A DNA stretch of 64,000 bases from Halictus rubicundus (lineage: Eukaryota > Arthropoda > Insecta > Hymenoptera > Halictidae): positions 3,748,058-3,812,057 of the forward strand of contig NC_135153.1 in assembly GCF_050948215.1 (NCBI RefSeq), read 5' to 3'. Made by a program: the position numbers and the translations under genes. Each line of letters begins with the position of its first letter. Position 1 is the stretch's first letter. Shown here piece by piece: positions 1-10,920 of this stretch. The notes beneath the pieces are model-generated. The model saw nothing but the letters and a program-made list of their open reading frames with translations, did no database searches and was not told where the DNA came from.

Positions 1-99
1 GTGTCCTAAGACTTATGAATGGGGTGTACCGGAAACTGAGCTGGACCGGCGCTAACGTGCCAAGGGAAAAGTGGTCCACAATGTTGGAGATTTCTAATA

Positions 100-272
100 C
101 AGTGTTTACTCGCTATATGTCCAAAACGCGGGTCTAGCCAGAGACATATATCGGCCAGGAGATCGTGGTCTCTCGAGCTTCTAGACCCCTTACGGTGTAT
201 ATCCCGTGGCAGTGGGGATAGTTCTGCGACTGTTATCGTCTAGGAATTTTGGACATATATAGAGTAAACACT
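100..272 (+). mobile_element. Rep-A MITE, subfamily B
   Basis: The copy starts CAGTGTTTACTCGCTATATG after a TA and ends with the inverse, GACATATATAGAGTAAACACT, seen here as ...GAGTAAACACT. The last two bases of the consensus end (CACTG-TA) are lost. The interior has the family signature: a GGTCTAGCC motif, a partial GTATATCCCG palindrome and GCAGTGGGGATAG. It is non-coding. TA flanks and CAGTG termini suggest mobilisation by a Tc1/mariner/pogo-type transposase, which is an inference. Confidence 0.8.
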
Positions 273-506
273 CGACATCGAAAAATCGTAGTAATCGGAG
301 GGTGGGTAGCTGTTTTGCAGTTTCACCGGGGTCCGGGACCCAGGCGTAAAATACGCTCGGTCCAATTCTCGGCGCGCGTGAATTCGCGATGGCAGCTCAT
401 TTCGAATTCCCCGAATACGCGGGGGCATTCGAGGGGAACGCGAAAGAAAGGTCGAATGGGCTGGATGACGGCCGAGGGTGGAGATGAAGCGAGAAAGAAA
501 GAGAAA

Positions 507-560
<54 letters not shown>

Positions 561-1578
561 GAAGAAAAAGAGGAGGGCTAAAGGAGAGCAAGAGAAAGGG
601 AGACATAAGGATCCAGGGATATAAGAAGAAATCCGCGAAGCTCGCTCGTATATTTTAATCAGGGCCCTCTGGCTTCGCCATCCTCCGGCTTCCCTCTTTT
701 CTTTATCTCCGTCTCATCTCTCTCCTCCCTCTCCGAGCACCCTTTCTCTCTCCTTCCCCTCCCGACCCCACCCCACCTCCCCGATGCTCCCGCCGCTCCC
801 TTTGTCGAATTGCTCCGCCCGTAGAGACTTATAAAAGGGGAAGAGAGCGGTAGTAGCGTGGAGAGAAAAAACGCGGGCTCACCGGCCGGATGAAAAGAGC
901 TGAATAACTCCGGGATAAAAGCCGAATAAATCTTTTTATTATGCTCCGTACCCGTGTCTGTTCGAGCCTAACCCAACCATCTCGCCCCGGGGCTCGTTCA
1001 CACGTCTCTCTTCCCCTTACCTTCCCCGCCCGTCTCTCCTCAATCTCTCTCGCTCTCCTCTCTTTTTCCACTATCTTGCTCCTTTCATGCCCTACCCGTT
1101 CAACGATCGCTTCCATTTCTTCTGAATCGTCGCGCGATACACACGTCTCTTATGTATACTATATTATACGTCTACGTGGGTCTACGTGTTTGTACGTGTT
1201 TTTTTGTACGTGCGTAATACACGCGCAAGGGGATGCGCGCGCGCGCGAGAGTCCGTTCTCCTTTTCGCCATCGCGTCTCTGGATGAATCCACTTAACGAG
1301 AAGCACGTTGTTGCCGAGAAAAAAAGAAGCCCCTCCGGTTACTCTTCGTTTTTAACCATTTATTTTCGGTTTTGTAATAATGGGACGGAGCACCGGATCG
1401 GGGCGAGAGCATTGTCAGAAATTGAAAAGACGTTCCCCGGGGATTCGGGCATGTTGTATTTTTTTCGCGGGTCCAACCGCTCTTGCTTAGACGCTCGATT
1501 TTGCTCACGGGTCCTTTGGGGGGGGGGGGGGCTGAATTTCTGTCACAGTCGGCGATCAATTGTTTTCGCGCGTTATTA
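273..1578. other. CpG-rich unique block with purine tract and TATA-like site
   Basis: No gene is recognised. The block is GC- and CpG-rich, with a GA microsatellite, a CT-rich tract (680-790), a TATAAAAG box-like word at 830-837 and a 10-12 base poly-G near 1519. A 227-codon frame (941-1624, plus strand) is open, but it crosses the poly-G run and ends inside a Rep-A end, so it is probably chance in GC-rich DNA. The TATA word next to pyrimidine-rich DNA could be a core promoter. Nothing downstream confirms it. Confidence 0.4.
509..555. repeat. (GA)n microsatellite
   Basis: This is an uninterrupted GA dinucleotide run of about 23 units inside a longer purine-rich tract (480-600). It could bind GAGA-type factors in insects, but at this length it is most simply a slippage microsatellite. 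Confidence 0.95.
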
Positions 1579-1612
1579 CAGTGATTTCTCTATATATGTC
1601 GCCTCGGCCCGT
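1579..1612 (-). mobile_element. Rep-A terminal fragment
   Basis: CAGTGATTTCTCTATATATG follows a TA, then GTCGCCTCGGCC. This is the subfamily A end that reads TCGCCAAGGCC in full copies. The rest of the element is missing, so it is a truncated end. Confidence 0.75.
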
Positions 1613-1646
1613 TTGAGAACATAATCAAGCCGCGTAAGTATCCTCA

Positions 1647-1710
1647 ATAAGAGGAATATCCGAAATAAGAGGAATATCCGAAATAAGAGGAATATCCGAA
1701 ATAAGAGGAA
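1647..1710. repeat. 18-bp tandem repeat, 3.6 units
   Basis: ATAAGAGGAATATCCGAA is repeated at 1647, 1665 and 1683, with a partial fourth unit to 1710. The units are identical, suggesting recent slippage. The DNA after it (AAAGCCGGTCCCG..., ...AAACTGTAT, 1709-1755) resembles 35368-35420, so the array borders another low-copy repeat. Confidence 0.9.
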
Positions 1711-2465
1711 AGCCGGTCCCGCGCCGTCGTCTTATATCGGAATGAAACTGTATTAGCGAAATATCGGTGCGAGTCAGAGATGCACTCCTGCATAATCGGA
1801 GTCCGGGGTTAAAATGAGGTCCAGGTTTATGGTTGTACCATTTTTTTTTTAACGAAATGATCGTAATTCCAAGGTCGACAATTTTTCGAGAATGTTCGAA
1901 CGCTTTTTGTATCGGCTAACGGGTACCCGTGTATTCTAATTGGCGTTGTTATTTTCGTGCGAGGCTGTTCAGTCGTCTAGGTTTAAAATGGAATATCGCG
2001 TGCCTTATACATGACAGTTTGCACAGGCATAGTCGATCTCTATGCCGACGCGGACAAACGCAAATGCGTTGCGGAACGCGGATCATTAAGGGACTTATAT
2101 ATTCTCGGTAATGTTTGCAGCCATGTCGGATATATGTACATCGGGCTGCGCGATAAATCGTAAATCGTATTTAGGTAATACGAATATCTGCGATGACATG
2201 AACATCCGCCAATTCGGATATTTGCCGATACGCGGCTAACCATATTATGAATATCCAACGGCGTTAATATTCGGATAGTCGCGGGTCCGCTCGGCAGCGC
2301 GCGGACGCCGCTGATATTTAGATAGCCCTGCTCGATATGAAACGCTTATACACTTTCGGTCGGGCTATCTCTTTCAACCCGCACGCGATACAGGGTGTTC
2401 GCGTTGCCTCGGCTTCTGGTTCATCCCTAAATTATAAATTCGCGAGAAAGGGGGTCTATCAGGTC

Positions 2466-2680
2466 TATAATATTGTGTGCCCGGTTCAATTTCCTTCCCA
2501 TTCGTGGGTGTTTCATCAAGGTAAACGTACGATTCAGTTGTAGACTCGTTTTTACAAATATGAAGGTCAATCCGATGAATGTTATAAACATTTTCATGGA
2601 AACGTATAGTCACAGCAACAATAACAACGAAACTCGCACGAATGGGAAGGAAATTGAACTGGCACACAATATTATAGACG
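2466..2680. repeat. Imperfect inverted repeat
   Basis: A segment at about 2467-2518 (TAATATTGTGTGCC, CAATTTCCTTCCCATTCGTG) is repeated in reverse complement at about 2628-2676 (CACGAATGGGAAGGAAATTG, GGCACACAATATTATA), around a spacer of about 110 bp. It could be a small foldback element. No TSD is visible. Confidence 0.7.
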
Positions 2681-2686
2681 TGATAG

Positions 2687-2905
2687 ATAGGTACAGAGAA
2701 GCAGGAAAGACAACAAAAATTAATATTCGACGACCTAATGGACGAACCGACTTCCCTGAATGTTCCCGGAAACGAAGAAGATTTGGAACAAGAAGAACCC
2801 AAAATAAAATCAGCTCTTTTCAGAGCTACCATTTACAACGAGGAAAACTCCAGTTTCAATTATCTTACGGTTCCACAGTTTAAAAAAGTTCCAGATTTAT
2901 TTTGA
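2687..2905 (+). pseudogene. Coding-like fragment of unknown origin
   Basis: A 72-codon stop-free frame follows an in-frame TAG (2684) and ends at TGA (2903). It has no initiator Met near its start. Its composition is protein-like: an acidic stretch (PGNEEDLEQEEPKIKSALF) and a hydrophobic tail (NYLTVPQFKKVPDLF). After the stop, another frame reads LIDGPMIVEIRRRIGYKF, as if a frameshift broke a longer sequence. I do not recognise a family. It may be an exon fragment, a transposon-gene relic or chance. Confidence 0.22.
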
Positions 2906-3010
2906 TCGATGGCCCAATGATCGTTGAAATTCGCAGGCGAATTGGCTACAAGTTTATTTTAGCTACTAATAAAACAATAAACGACATATAATCAGAAGCC
3001 AGTGCTTTGC

Positions 3011-3564
3011 CAGTGCTGGGCAAAATAGTATTTGAAATAGAAAATAGTAAATAGTTTATTTTATTTTTAAAGCATACATATAATCATGCAAATAAATTAT
3101 TTTATTTATAAGAAAAAGTGTTTGAAATATTATTCAAAAATAATATTTTATTTTGGAAAATACTGAAAATCGTGAAAGTTATTTTATAGGACTGTGTAAC
3201 ATAGTATTTCAAATAGTTGATAGTAACTTATACTTCTTTTATATTTTGTTGCGTGTAATGTTATTACGACATTGTCGTTTGTTTATCAACATGTTGCATG
3301 CAAATATTCATAATTAAGCTACAAATAATACTTTGTTAACTATTATAGTTAAAATTATAATTTATAATATTAAATATTTGAAATACATATTTGAAATACA
3401 ACATTAAAATATTTTATTTTTTGTATCTGGTTATCAAAATAAAGATATTTTATTTGTCGAAATTTTTCGTTCTATTTAAAGTAGTATTTTATTTGAATCA
3501 CATTAAATGATACTATTTAAAATAGTATTCTAAATATTTTTTCTTGAAATTTTGCCCAGATGTG
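3011..3564. mobile_element. AT-rich hAT-like MITE
   Basis: It begins CAGTGCTGGGCAAAATAG and ends with the approximate inverse GAAATTTTGCCCAGATGTG. CAGTG-CTGGGCAA termini are typical of hAT elements. The interior is very AT-rich, with repeated runs of the AATAGTATTT/AAATACTATT type, and has no coding capacity. The expected 8-bp target duplication is not visible (TGCTTTGC left, CATATAAC right), so the right boundary is uncertain. Confidence 0.6.
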
Positions 3565-4866
3565 CATATAACCCAGTGGTATTATTCAAAATACTATACA
3601 CGTTTATACTAAATGCTTATACTTCTACAAAACAAGCCAGAATTCCTTCCTCCGCACACCAGGTGCAAGACAATCTTTCATTATGCATAATTATTGTTAA
3701 ATGACAAACAGAAGAAATCTTAAAACACGTATCCCCCATTTTGGATCAAAGATCACACATCCGAGTTTATATTAAAATGAACTAACAATAAATAAGAGAA
3801 ACTGCAAAAAATATCAAATTTTTAATACATTGTTTAAACAAATAACTTTTGTCACTTCTCATTAGAAAACACACAATTTAAAAAAAATTTAACTTTTTCG
3901 ACCTCTGGTTTCCGAGATATCTAAAAAAATGTGGTTTTGACCCCCAACTTTGAGGGCTGTTTTCACCCCTTCAAAGTGGATGGTTGCCGATTAAAAAAAA
4001 ACACGTGTTAAATAGTTTTCGAAGAACTATATCTCACATAAGTTTCATCAAAATCGGCTTGTATCAACAGATATGCTCCCTTGTAAGTCAATGAATTGCA
4101 ATTTAAACGCTTCGTTAGCCAGAGTTAATTTTATTTCAGACAGTGCCTGTAAAATGGTGATGAATCTTCAAAATCTAAATTATGTCATTCGGCAATGTGT
4201 GAAGTTGAGCGCGACACGATTTTATCAGCGCTTTTCCGGCATAAGAACTGTCTCCTGATTTCTATCAATTAGGATATCAAAGGACTGAAAACGATTTTTG
4301 ATTTCATTAAGCTATGTTCAATTGAAGTTTAATTTCAATGCGGTAGTCGTAACCTAACAGAATTAGGGGACCCAAGTAAGGGATCCAATTGCTGTGCCGA
4401 TATTAATTATATTTATTTTTAAAGCATAATGAACATTAAACCCTTGCACTACGATTTATTTTACGGTTTCAGTGATTAGAATTTTTTGTAATTCGTAATT
4501 TCCTAAAAAAAAGGAGAAAATTTGTATCTATTGTACGTCTATATGTTCTTCAATAGCTGTACATGAAACTGTATGTCGATTCAAATTCAAATTTGCATTA
4601 GGTCGTTGCATGTGAAATGACTGATTTCAGAATGCAAATTTTATGAACCGTTTTAATCATGAAATACTATCATAATTTACAGGTTTATTATACATCATTT
4701 GAACGTACACAGCTAATCTTCCAGGTCGTATTTTCAGTTTCTATTTATATATGAAACTATATTTTTAAATAGAGACTATTTCAATATCAGTGCTTGTCGT
4801 GTATTTTTCTTATACGAGTGAGGAAATGAACATACTGACAATAACATTATGCGATGTTTAATCAAA
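3565..4866. other. AT-rich intergenic DNA
   Basis: No gene is recognised. A segment near 3880-4070 (TTCGACCTCTGGTTTCCGAG, CCCCTTCAAAGTGG, TTTCATCAAAATCGG) has the look of degraded transposon DNA but no defined ends. The rest is unique AT-rich sequence. Confidence 0.4.
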
Positions 4867-4871
4867 ATGAG

Positions 4872-5110
4872 TGTTGACTTACCGTTCCCGCTGTTCGTGT
4901 CTGTGTCCTTTTCCGGGTAGTCCTACTCGAAGCGGGCCTCGGTTTCGTCCCCTCGTGACGTCACTCGCACTCGCATACTACTTTACCGCAACGACATCGA
5001 ATTCACCACTCGAGACGGATGCCAACGCGACACTGATCCTTCGATTTTCGTTAACGCGACGCGTCGATCCTAGTTTCCCCCACCCTATGCCTCATTCGCG
5101 CTTTTCCTAA
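4872..5110 (-). promoter_or_regulatory. Possible minus-strand promoter/first exon with CRE site
   Basis: A perfect CRE palindrome, TGACGTCA, lies at 4956-4963 in a CpG-rich block. Read on the minus strand, 75 bp downstream is a consensus splice donor, CG|GTAAGT (junction at 4882/4883). Together they could mark a short non-coding first exon transcribed leftward into AT-rich DNA. No coding exon is visible downstream, so this is a weak inference. Confidence 0.22.
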
Positions 5111-5289
5111 TGGGCGCTCTTTTCACGCGAAATCCTAAACGAAATACTATATCTGTCGGGTCGCGCGGCCGGGGGAAGGTCGAGGCCACCCAAGGGTCCA
5201 ACCATAACATCCACGCCATAACCCCACTTTTTCGATAGGGGGTTTTCGACCGCTCCGACGCAAATTTTGCAATTTTTGCAACGTCACAG

Positions 5290-6637
5290 TACATACTACG
5301 AGATATCTCATATTCGGCAGTCTTTGTACATCCGCTTACTACGAGATATCTCGTAGTCGGCAGTATTGCTACATCCGCTTACTACGAGATGTCTCGTAGT
5401 CAGCAGGCTTGGTGCATTCGCTTACTACAAGATATCTCGTAGTCGGGAGTATTGCTACATCCGCTTACTACGAGATATCTCGTAGTCGGAAGGCTTTGTG
5501 CATCCACATACTACGAGATATCTCGTAGTCTGCAGTCCTGGTACATACTACGAGATATCTCGTAGTCGACAATCTTGTTACATACGCTCACTACGTGACA
5601 TCCCGTCGTCAGCAGGCTTGGTGCATTCGCTTACTATAAGATATCTCGTAGTCGGGAGTATTGCTACATCCGCTTACTACGAGATATCTCGTAGTCGGAA
5701 GGCTTTGTGCATCCACATACTACGAGATATCTCGTAGTCTGCAGTCCTGGTATATACTACGAGATATCTCGTAGTCGACAATCTTGTTACATACGCTCAC
5801 TACGTGACATCCCGTAGTCAGCAGGCTTTGTGCATCCGCATACTACGAGATATCTCGTAGTCTGCAGTCCTAGTACATACTACGAGATATCTCGTAGTCT
5901 GCAGTCCTAGTACATACTACGAGATATCTCGTAGTCGACAATCTTGTTACATACGCTCACTACGTGACATCCCGTAGTCAGCAGGCTTTGTGCATCCGCA
6001 TACTACGAGATATCTCGTAGTCTGCAGTCCTAGTACATACTACGAGATATCTCGTAGTCTGCAGTCCTAGTACATACTACGAGATATCTCGTAGTCTGCA
6101 GTCCTAGTACATACTACGAGATATCTCGTAGTCGACAATCTTGTTACATACGCTCACTACGTGACATCCCGCAGTCAGCAGGCTTTGTGCATCCGCATAC
6201 TGCGAGATATCTCGTAGTCTGCAGTCCTAGTACATACTACGAGATATCTCGTAGTCTGCAGTCTTGATACATCCCTTACTACGAGATATGTCATACTTGG
6301 CAGACTTGCTATATCCGCTTAGTACGAGATACGTCGTAGTCTGCAGTCTTGTTACATACGCTCACTACGTGACATCCCGTAGTCAGCAGGCTTTGTGCAT
6401 CCGCATACTACGAGATATCTCGTAGTCTGCAGTCTTAGTCTATACAACGAGATATCTCGTAGTCGGCAGTCTTGATACATCCCTTACTACGAGATATGTC
6501 ATACTTGACAGACTTGCTATATCCGCTTAGTACGAGATACGTCGTACCTGGCAGTCTTGGTACATCGGTTTACTACGAGATGTCTCGTAATCGGTAGACT
6601 TGGTACATCCGCTTACTACGAGATATTTCGTAGGCGG
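5290..6637. repeat. Satellite of perfect palindromes
   Basis: Roughly 30-35 tandem cores of the perfect 20-bp palindrome ACTACGAGATATCTCGTAGT are spaced about 35-48 bp apart by variable linkers (CGGCAGTATTGCTACATCCG, CTGCAGTCCTAGTACAT). A variant core, CACTACGTGACATCCCGTAG, recurs at about 5592, 5800, 5958, 6155 and 6361 and marks a higher-order unit of about 160-205 bp in which two to four standard cores follow one variant. Cores decay toward both edges. Each core can extrude a hairpin. Confidence 0.93.
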
Positions 6638-8032
6638 CATTGAATAGGTTAGAGTTACTGTTTGAATCGGACATTACATATGCAACAACCTAATACTATT
6701 ACATGAAAATAAATCGACGATTTTCCATTTCCCTATTTGTATGTATGCACGTAAATAATTAGAAATTAACAAATGCTTAGAAAACACAAGAAAGAAAAGA
6801 AAAATAAACAGAGAACAGATGTGAGTCTGTTATATGTTAAGCATTTTAATAGATGTCGAATAAAAAAGGAATGAAGTAACTGTTTTTTTGAAATTAATAA
6901 CCGATTGAGTAATTTGATGACATTTTGTATTTTCCATTGAAACAACACCGAATCCATTGATAAAAGTTTATTAACTAATTCGTGAGTCTTTACTTTTTAA
7001 ACGAGGACGAACGATTTTTGGTGTTCTGTGACGCGCGCACGGGCACGTAAATTTTTTACAGTCCATTACAACAATCCATTTGACATTTATTAATGCATCG
7101 GTGCGTTTCGGACAATAGCTTTTTACAGGGCGCTTTCAGCGCACCGCATTCTTCGATATTATACGAAACGAATGTTTTCGAGGGAAATAGACCACGCGCG
7201 CAACGCAGCGAAACTCGAGCATACAAAAGTGATAAATATTTTGCAATATTGTAACTGAAGTGAGCAAATGAAAGAGAGGTTCCATGAAAATGTTTACGTT
7301 AAACATTTTTATTCAGTTTGGACGCGGGCATATTTGAACAGCTCTTGACGTTTTTGCTTTTAAAAAATTGATACCGAAAGAAGAAACGCACGCTGAATCG
7401 CACAAAACTGCTCTGAATTGCTGTTTTAAAGCGCAACGAGTATTTCATGCGATCGCTCTAGAAATTAAGCTCGAACAAATGGAAGAGATAATTCAACGGT
7501 ATCGTTTTCACATTCAATGTTTTTAGACACTTCATTATTCTACGGAATCCTGCTACATATTTCAAAACATTCTCCGACAATCACAATTTATTCCAAAGCT
7601 CGGAATAAAAATCTCTCGGAGATACATTGTTTGGTCGATTAACGTTCACGTTAAATGTGGGATGCAGATGCTTGTTAAAATCAATTTCACATGTAATAAA
7701 ACAGAAAAGAGATGGATTTTCAAACAGGGGTAGCTACACCCTGTAACTATTACATTCTTCAATTTTTCACGAAGTTATTATTTAAATTGTATAATAAAGA
7801 CATAAAAACATTAGTTTCGTTTTTAACCCTCCAACGCCAGAGCCCAGGTCTAGTTTGACCCACCGTATCAAAATTGCCATTTAATTACTCAGTTTCTGGC
7901 GAACTAATTGAAGGAACTACTGCATTGGGAACAATGGAAAAATTAATATATCAGACAAGGAGCACCTTCAAAAATAAATTTTTCAAAATTGATAAATAAT
8001 GCAGTGAATGGTCTTAAACATTATCAACTATA
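6638..8032. other. AT-rich intergenic DNA
   Basis: Unique AT-rich sequence with a slightly CpG-richer stretch at 7010-7220. At 7823, TTAACCCTCCAACGCC resembles a piggyBac-like terminus without a visible partner. No coding sequence is recognised. Confidence 0.4.
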
Positions 8033-8214
8033 CAGGCTGACCCAAAAATGTTGTGTTTCCTTGAAAGGGGTGAGGCTACAGGTCCCTCTAAGCGTAACTT
8101 TGGCATTGGCCGAGCCGGAATCAGTCTGCCATTGCTGCGCGGAGGACATTTTCGCAAACGAAAAAGTTACTTCAAATGACCTCAGGAATATTTTTCTATT
8201 TTTGGGACACTCTG
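8033..8214. mobile_element. TA-flanked MITE, CAGGGTGTCCCA family
   Basis: It starts CAGGCTGACCCAAAAATGTTG and ends TTTTTGGGACACTCTG, with TA on both sides. The subterminal sequences TTTCCTTGAAAGG and CATTTTCGCAAACGAAAAAG match the longer relatives at 12994-13356 and 20281-20541. It is non-coding, 182 bp long, and probably a Tc1/mariner-type derivative. Confidence 0.75.
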
Positions 8215-8326
8215 TATAGTCATAGCTATACATGAGGGGTGATACTTTCTCAGAAGAACAGACAGGGAGGAGGTAATTCCATTGTCTGCACTACTCTTTT
8301 ATACAAACCGGCGAGAGAATAAATTA

Positions 8327-9543
8327 GGGGTACCCATAAGTAATCAATTATTTGCAAAGAATTTGTTTTGGCTTTAGTTCTGTACCGATCGTTGAAGAGA
8401 AAACACGTATTCTTTTACAGTTTCCGGTAAAGCAGCCTGTGTTCAAAATATTCTAAAAATTATATTTTTTTTACAACCCTGTAATAAAATGGTACCGTCC
8501 GAGGATTATACTCATTGCATACTTTTTCATTTTCATGCGGGATTTAATGCAACGGTAACAACAAAGAAAATTTGCGATGTTTATGGAGATGTATTGAATG
8601 GTGATTATGATCTCTCTGACAGGCCTCCAAGTGGACGGCCAGTTGAATTTGATAATGACACCCTAAAATCTCTAGTGGAATCTGATCCGAAATTAAGTAT
8701 ACAAGAATTATCGAGAAGCCTTCGGTCCACATGGTCAACTATACAAAGGCACCTACACGAAATGGGAAAGGCATATAGGCAAGGAATATGGGTACCGCAT
8801 CAATTATCTGAGACCAACATGAATATTCGTCGATCAATTTGCACTTGATTGCTATCCAGATTTCGTAGAGATCCATTTCTTAGCAGAATCGTTACCGGAG
8901 ATGAAAAATGCATTCTTTATGATAACATAAAGCGTTCCAAGTAATGGCTTTCTATAAATCTAACCGCAATATCATCCCCTAAACCTAGCTTATCACTTAG
9001 AAAGGTGTTACTGTGCATTTGGTGAGACTGTCGTGGCATAATTCACTTTGAGTTGTTGAACCCTGGAGGAACAGTTACTGCTGAGTTGTATTGTCAGCAA
9101 TTACAACGGCTGTATTCAGAACTATTGAAGAAGAGGGCATCTTTAGTCCACAGAAAAGGTGTAATACTGCAAATTGACAATGGCCGGTCCCATACAGCGA
9201 AACTCACTCAGGAAAGAATCAAAGAATTGCAATGAGATGTTTTACCGCACCCCCCGTACTCACCAGATATTGCTCCCTCTGACTATCACCTTTTCAGATC
9301 TCTGAAGCATTATTTAAGAAATAAAACATTCGCTTCTGTAGAAGATGTAAGGAGGCACCTTCAGTCATATTTTGCTTCACGAACCGTGGATTTCTATAAG
9401 AGAGGAATTGGAAATTTGCAGGAAAGATGGCAAACTGTCCTTGATAATGATGGAGATTATATAATATATTAAGAAATAAAAACTTGAATTTACTGCAATG
9501 TTTGTTTCAAATTTCAAAATAATTGATAACTTATGGGTCCCCC
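8327..9543 (+). mobile_element. DD34D mariner element with intact TIRs
   Basis: The left end GGGGTACCCATAAGTAATCA and the inverse of the right end GGGGGACCCATAAGTTATCA pair over about 27 bp with two mismatches. TA lies on both sides (8325-8326 and 9544-9545). The element is about 1.2 kb, near the usual mariner length (about 1.3 kb). Its transposase is broken, so it is a dead copy with recognisable ends. Confidence 0.92.
8489..9472 (+). pseudogene. Mariner transposase pseudogene (DD34D)
   Basis: The first 119 codons (8489-8848) contain the HTH DNA-binding region with PPSGRPVEFD and the mariner signature WVPHQLSE. After a stop come RIVTGDEKC (first catalytic Asp), QIDNGRSH (second Asp, about 9173) and PPYSPDIAPSDYHLF (third Asp), with 34 residues between the last two, which defines the DD34D group. 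Several breaks are present: a stop after the N-terminal part, a stop in the region after the first Asp, and a TGA at 9233 where mariners have Trp. The original product bound TIRs and cut DNA at TA. It cannot be functional here. Confidence 0.93.
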
Positions 9544-9545
9544 TA

Positions 9546-10318
9546 ATATTGACATTTTTCTGGAATTTGAACTGCTCTTCGGCATCGAATGACTTTTGCA
9601 GATTTACATCGACGATCCTGTAGAAAAGTTTTGTCGGGATCGGGACGATTGGTTAATTTTCTCGAAATAGTTATCGGACAATTGTTCGAACAGTTTGGCC
9701 TAGCGACGGAGGTGATTCTTCTAGTATCCGTGGGGTGGGGGTTGGATTCGCGAAGTTCGAAAGTGCATGCGGCGAAACGTACGAAACGGAGAGAAATAAC
9801 CCGAAAGGAAATTCAATCGACGGATCCGAGGTCTCGGGTCGGGCGTAGGGAAGGAACTTCCGCGAAAGGTAGTGACACGAGAATACCGGTAGACGTATGG
9901 ATACGCGGGGTTGCGGGTTTCGAAAGGGACATCAAATCGAACTCCGCGATAATAACAATTCCGTCGTCGTATTCTATCGGTCGGTCGAGCGTTCGGCGAA
10001 TAAAACGCCCGTCGAGAGTGTGCGTGTTCCCCGTTTTCTGTTTTTTTTTCTCCCCGTCCGACGAATCGCGTTTCAAATCGGCTGCCGCTCGAATCAATTT
10101 ATTTTTCAATTGAATCGTTAAGAGCGAGCGAATAATGCGGCCAGCGAAAATAATTTTCCGTTTAATTACGAACGGCGCAAAAACACGATGTTTGCGTTCG
10201 GAATAAAATAAATAGGAGGGGGCGGGGGGAACAAAACAAACAAATGGGCGTGCTTCGAATTCGTTTTGCTTTTAGCTTGCAGGACCTGTAGGAGGAGCTG
10301 CGGGGGAGGGGGGATCGT
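9546..10318. other. CpG-rich unique block
   Basis: Unique DNA, becoming strongly CpG-rich after 9700. A 174-codon plus-strand frame (9589-10113) is open but Arg/Ser-rich without any recognisable motif, and other frames overlap it. I treat it as chance. The block may be regulatory. Confidence 0.35.
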
Positions 10319-10920
10319 CTACAGGGTGTCCCAAAATAATGCGATCGAATTATAATGAAATATTTTAGACGGTACAAACGTTTTTGTTGTTAATTGTTCA
10401 AGTTATACTGAATTCTTTGTCCTACAGTTCGAACGTGTGAGTAGACTGAGTATCTTTATGCAAGTTAAATATTTTTTGGGAGTGAAATTGATTTTCTTTC
10501 TTTGCATGTTTGACAAGCTAAAAATAATGTATTAATATTTTTAAATTCTTTTAATCCTACTCGTTTCTGCCATAAATTTGTTATTTATAATCGTCTCGTT
10601 TTTGTCAATCAACTGTCTGTTTCCACTTGCAAACATGGTTTCAAGTTATAAATAAAGAACCCGCTCAACGGTAATTGTGAACCTAATTCTTGAATGTTGT
10701 ACCAGTTAACAACAAACGAAAACTAAAACCATTGTTTGCACCTCTTTAAATTGATAACATATTTAATTTATAAAAACGTCTAAAAATATTGTCAAAAATC
10801 TTCTCTCTATTGCCCAAAAATATTTTTAATCGTGGTTGTAAAGCATTTCACGACTTGGTTTCAAGCGAATAGTATATTTCAATACAATATAAAAAGAAAA
10901 AAAAATAAGAGAATTTTCGT
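10319..10920. other. AT-rich DNA starting with an orphan MITE end
   Basis: ACAGGGTGTCCCAAAATAATG at 10320 is a terminus of the CAGGGTGTCCCA class, but no inverse partner is visible. The remainder is AT-rich unique sequence. Confidence 0.45.

Larger units (their letters stand above)
1711..3010. other. Mixed unique DNA
   Basis: No complete gene is seen. The stretch holds a short repeat shared with 35.4 kb, a pair of inverted segments (2466-2680) and a short coding-like frame (2687-2905), both listed separately. The remainder is CpG-containing unique sequence. Confidence 0.4.

Noticed and set aside
941..1624. 227-codon plus-strand open frame
   Set aside because: It crosses a poly-G run, ends inside a Rep-A terminus, has no domain and lies in stop-poor GC-rich DNA.
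5290..6637. CRISPR-like regular spacing of palindromic repeats
   Set aside because: Linkers are themselves repeated and variable in length, the genome is eukaryotic in character, and no cas-like genes occur.
9589..10113. 174-codon plus-strand frame
   Set aside because: No family resemblance; other frames overlap it. The composition changes midway, from mixed to Arg/Ser-rich.
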